Shown: positions 5,917 to 6,535 of the stretch, one piece after another
How positions within the stretch are numbered: position 1 is the first letter of the stretch
Layout of the letters: every line of letters starts with the position of its first letter
Source: Bryobacteraceae bacterium
Lineage (GTDB): Bacteria > Acidobacteriota > Terriglobia > Bryobacterales > Bryobacteraceae
DNA length: 6,535 nucleotides
Assembly: GCA_029975915.1 (NCBI GenBank)
Contig: JARKOC010000156.1
Coordinates: 1-6,535 of the forward strand
Direction of reading: 5' to 3'
The notes under the pieces: model-generated
Databases searched by the model: none
The model's input: the letters and a program-made list of their open reading frames with translations, nothing else
What the model was told of the DNA's origin: nothing
Program-made: the position numbers and the translations under genes

Positions 5917-5945
5917 AATCTACTACGCAGCGTCGTAGCAGGTCG
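5917..5945 (-). promoter_or_regulatory. Candidate leaderless promoter of cydAB
   Basis: On the minus strand TAGATT (5922-5917) fits the TAnnnT -10 pattern and is followed by six bases and then the cydA ATG, so transcription would start on the start codon itself. No Shine-Dalgarno is present, which agrees. The -35 position holds only a poor CCGACC-like sequence. Plausible but unproven; the GTG at 5916 is then inside the promoter. Confidence 0.35.
5920..5938. promoter_or_regulatory. Imperfect dyad, candidate BlaI-type operator
   Basis: CTACTACG (5920-5927), CAG, CGTCGTAG (5931-5938): seven of eight positions are complementary. It lies between the proposed -35 and -10 of cydA and just upstream of the regulator gene. 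BlaI/MecI/CopY proteins bind as dimers to dyads built on TAC/GTA half-sites, which this has. Binding would block cydAB and probably the repressor gene as well. Confidence 0.5.
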
Positions 5946-5956
5946 GGCTTTTCCCC

Positions 5957-5969
5957 TAGGGTGTTCCCC
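5957..5969 (+). promoter_or_regulatory. Candidate start signals of the BlaI-type gene
   Basis: TAGGGT (5957-5962) fits TAnnnT and is seven bases before the GTG at 5970, so a leaderless transcript is possible. Alternatively AGGG (5958-5961) serves as a ribosome binding site with an eight-base spacer to the same GTG. Both readings favour the GTG at 5970 over the one at 5961. No good -35 is visible. Confidence 0.3.
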
Positions 5970-6428
5970 GTGGCGGTACTGGGCGACTTGGAGCAGCACG
6001 TCATGGCCGTGCTGTGGCGTGCCCGGCGCCCCCTGTCCGTGCGGGAGGTGCACGAACTGCTGCACTACTCGCGCTCCGTGGCCTACACGACGGTGATGAC
6101 CGTGCTCGATCGGCTGGCCAAGAAGGGCACCGTCGATCGCCGCCTGGACGGCCGGGCGTGGCTGTACAGCTCCAGCAAGTCCTGCGTCGACCTGCACGTC
6201 GACGAGATCCTGGCGCTGCTGGCCGGCTGCGGCGAGGGGCATGGCCGGGCGATCCTCGCCGCGGTGGAGGCTCGGCTCGGCGAGGTGGCCCAACTCGGTC
6301 AGGAGTCGTGCCTGACGACCGGTGACCCGGCCTGGACGCCGCCCGTCCGGGGCTGCGCCTTCGCCGCCGCCTGTGCGGCCGCCGCCCTCGACTGCGGCGC
6401 CTGTCCCAGCCGCGCCGTCGCGTCCTGA
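5970..6428 (+). CDS. BlaI/MecI/CopY-family repressor with Cys-rich tail
   Basis: 152 residues from the GTG at 5970; a GTG at 5961 would add three. Residues about 3-68 are the family's winged helix: GDLEQHVMAVLW, PLSVREVHELL, then the recognition helix AYTTVMTVLDRLAKKG and the wing DRRLDGRAWLY. Members bind DNA as dimers and release it on proteolysis (BlaI, MecI) or on metal binding to a Cys-rich C-terminus (CopY). This protein has seven cysteines, at 72, 87, 114, 129, 135, 142 and 145. The last four, in the final 25 residues, are spaced C-x5-C-x6-C-x2-C, which suggests a metal or iron-sulfur site rather than protease control. No blaR-type sensor protease is seen beside it. It is divergent from cydA with a shared dyad, so it probably controls cydAB and itself. 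The tail keeps strong G/C third positions, so the frame is real. Ligand and targets are inferred. Confidence 0.85.
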   Translation: MAVLGDLEQHVMAVLWRARRPLSVREVHELLHYSRSVAYTTVMTVLDRLAKKGTVDRRLDGRAWLYSSSKSCVDLHVDEILALLAGCGEGHGRAILAAVEARLGEVAQLGQESCLTTGDPAWTPPVRGCAFAAACAAAALDCGACPSRAVAS

Positions 6429-6509
6429 GCCGGTCCCACCGCGGCTCGCCACGGCCGCCTGTCCGCTGAGCCTGACCTCAGCCGCCAGCCCTGCTCGACA
6501 GTGGAGTGG

Positions 6510-6535
6510 ATCCGGGTTGGTGGACCAACCCGGAT
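6510..6535 (+). terminator. Perfect hairpin at the window edge
   Basis: ATCCGGGTTGGT (6510-6521) and ACCAACCCGGAT (6524-6535) are exact complements; in RNA the loop would be UGGA on an 11-bp stem. It lies about 80 bases after the BlaI-type gene stop, where a terminator is expected. The window ends at the last stem base, so the T-run that would settle it cannot be seen. A smaller GCTGAG/CTCAGC hairpin is at 6465-6482. The pairing is certain; terminator function is likely. Confidence 0.55.

Noticed and set aside
3943..6096. Very long plus-strand open frame opposite cydB and cydA
   Set aside because: It is the antisense shadow of two certain genes in high-G+C DNA. Its translation is low-complexity Gln, His, Arg and Glu with no domain.

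Overview
The window joins high-G+C chromosomal housekeeping genes to a visibly more A+T-rich accessory segment. No 16S or other phylogenetic marker is present. The short-Q-loop cytochrome bd, the BlaI-type regulator, the AbrB-type antitoxin and the multidomain signalling protein together suggest a Chloroflexota bacterium (Anaerolineae-like), with an actinobacterium as the main alternative. This is inference from gene style only.

Left part (1-615): about 180 bases of unassigned DNA with a perfect hairpin, then a terminator-like hairpin. A near-consensus promoter (extended -10) follows, with a 13-base palindrome over the expected transcription start. It drives a 92-residue AbrB/MazE-type antitoxin (287-565). 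The partner gene overlaps the antitoxin stop by ATGA but closes after 17 codons. Those codons resemble the start of PIN-domain toxins, so the toxin seems to be lost and the antitoxin orphaned.

Middle part (616-3375): a gene-poor stretch with several hairpins leads into one large gene (934-3375, 813 residues). I read it as TIR, then two nucleoside 2-deoxyribosyltransferase-like (NDT-like) domains, the second degenerate, then FHA, then a ubiquitin-like beta-grasp domain and a CxxC tail. It combines a probable NAD- or nucleotide-cleaving domain with phosphothreonine-reading and ubiquitin-like modules, and it looks like a single-gene signalling or defence protein. It is the most novel item here.

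Right part (3376-6535): a bidirectional terminator and four tandem heptamers separate the large gene from a convergent cydAB operon on the minus strand. CydA and CydB form the two-subunit cytochrome bd quinol oxidase, with essentially all heme and quinone-site residues present. A BlaI/MecI/CopY-family repressor with an unusual cysteine-rich tail is divergent from cydA. The 50-60 base shared intergenic space holds an imperfect dyad and possible leaderless promoters for both genes. The layout suggests that the repressor controls itself and cydAB, perhaps in response to redox state or metal. A perfect hairpin at the window edge probably terminates the repressor gene.
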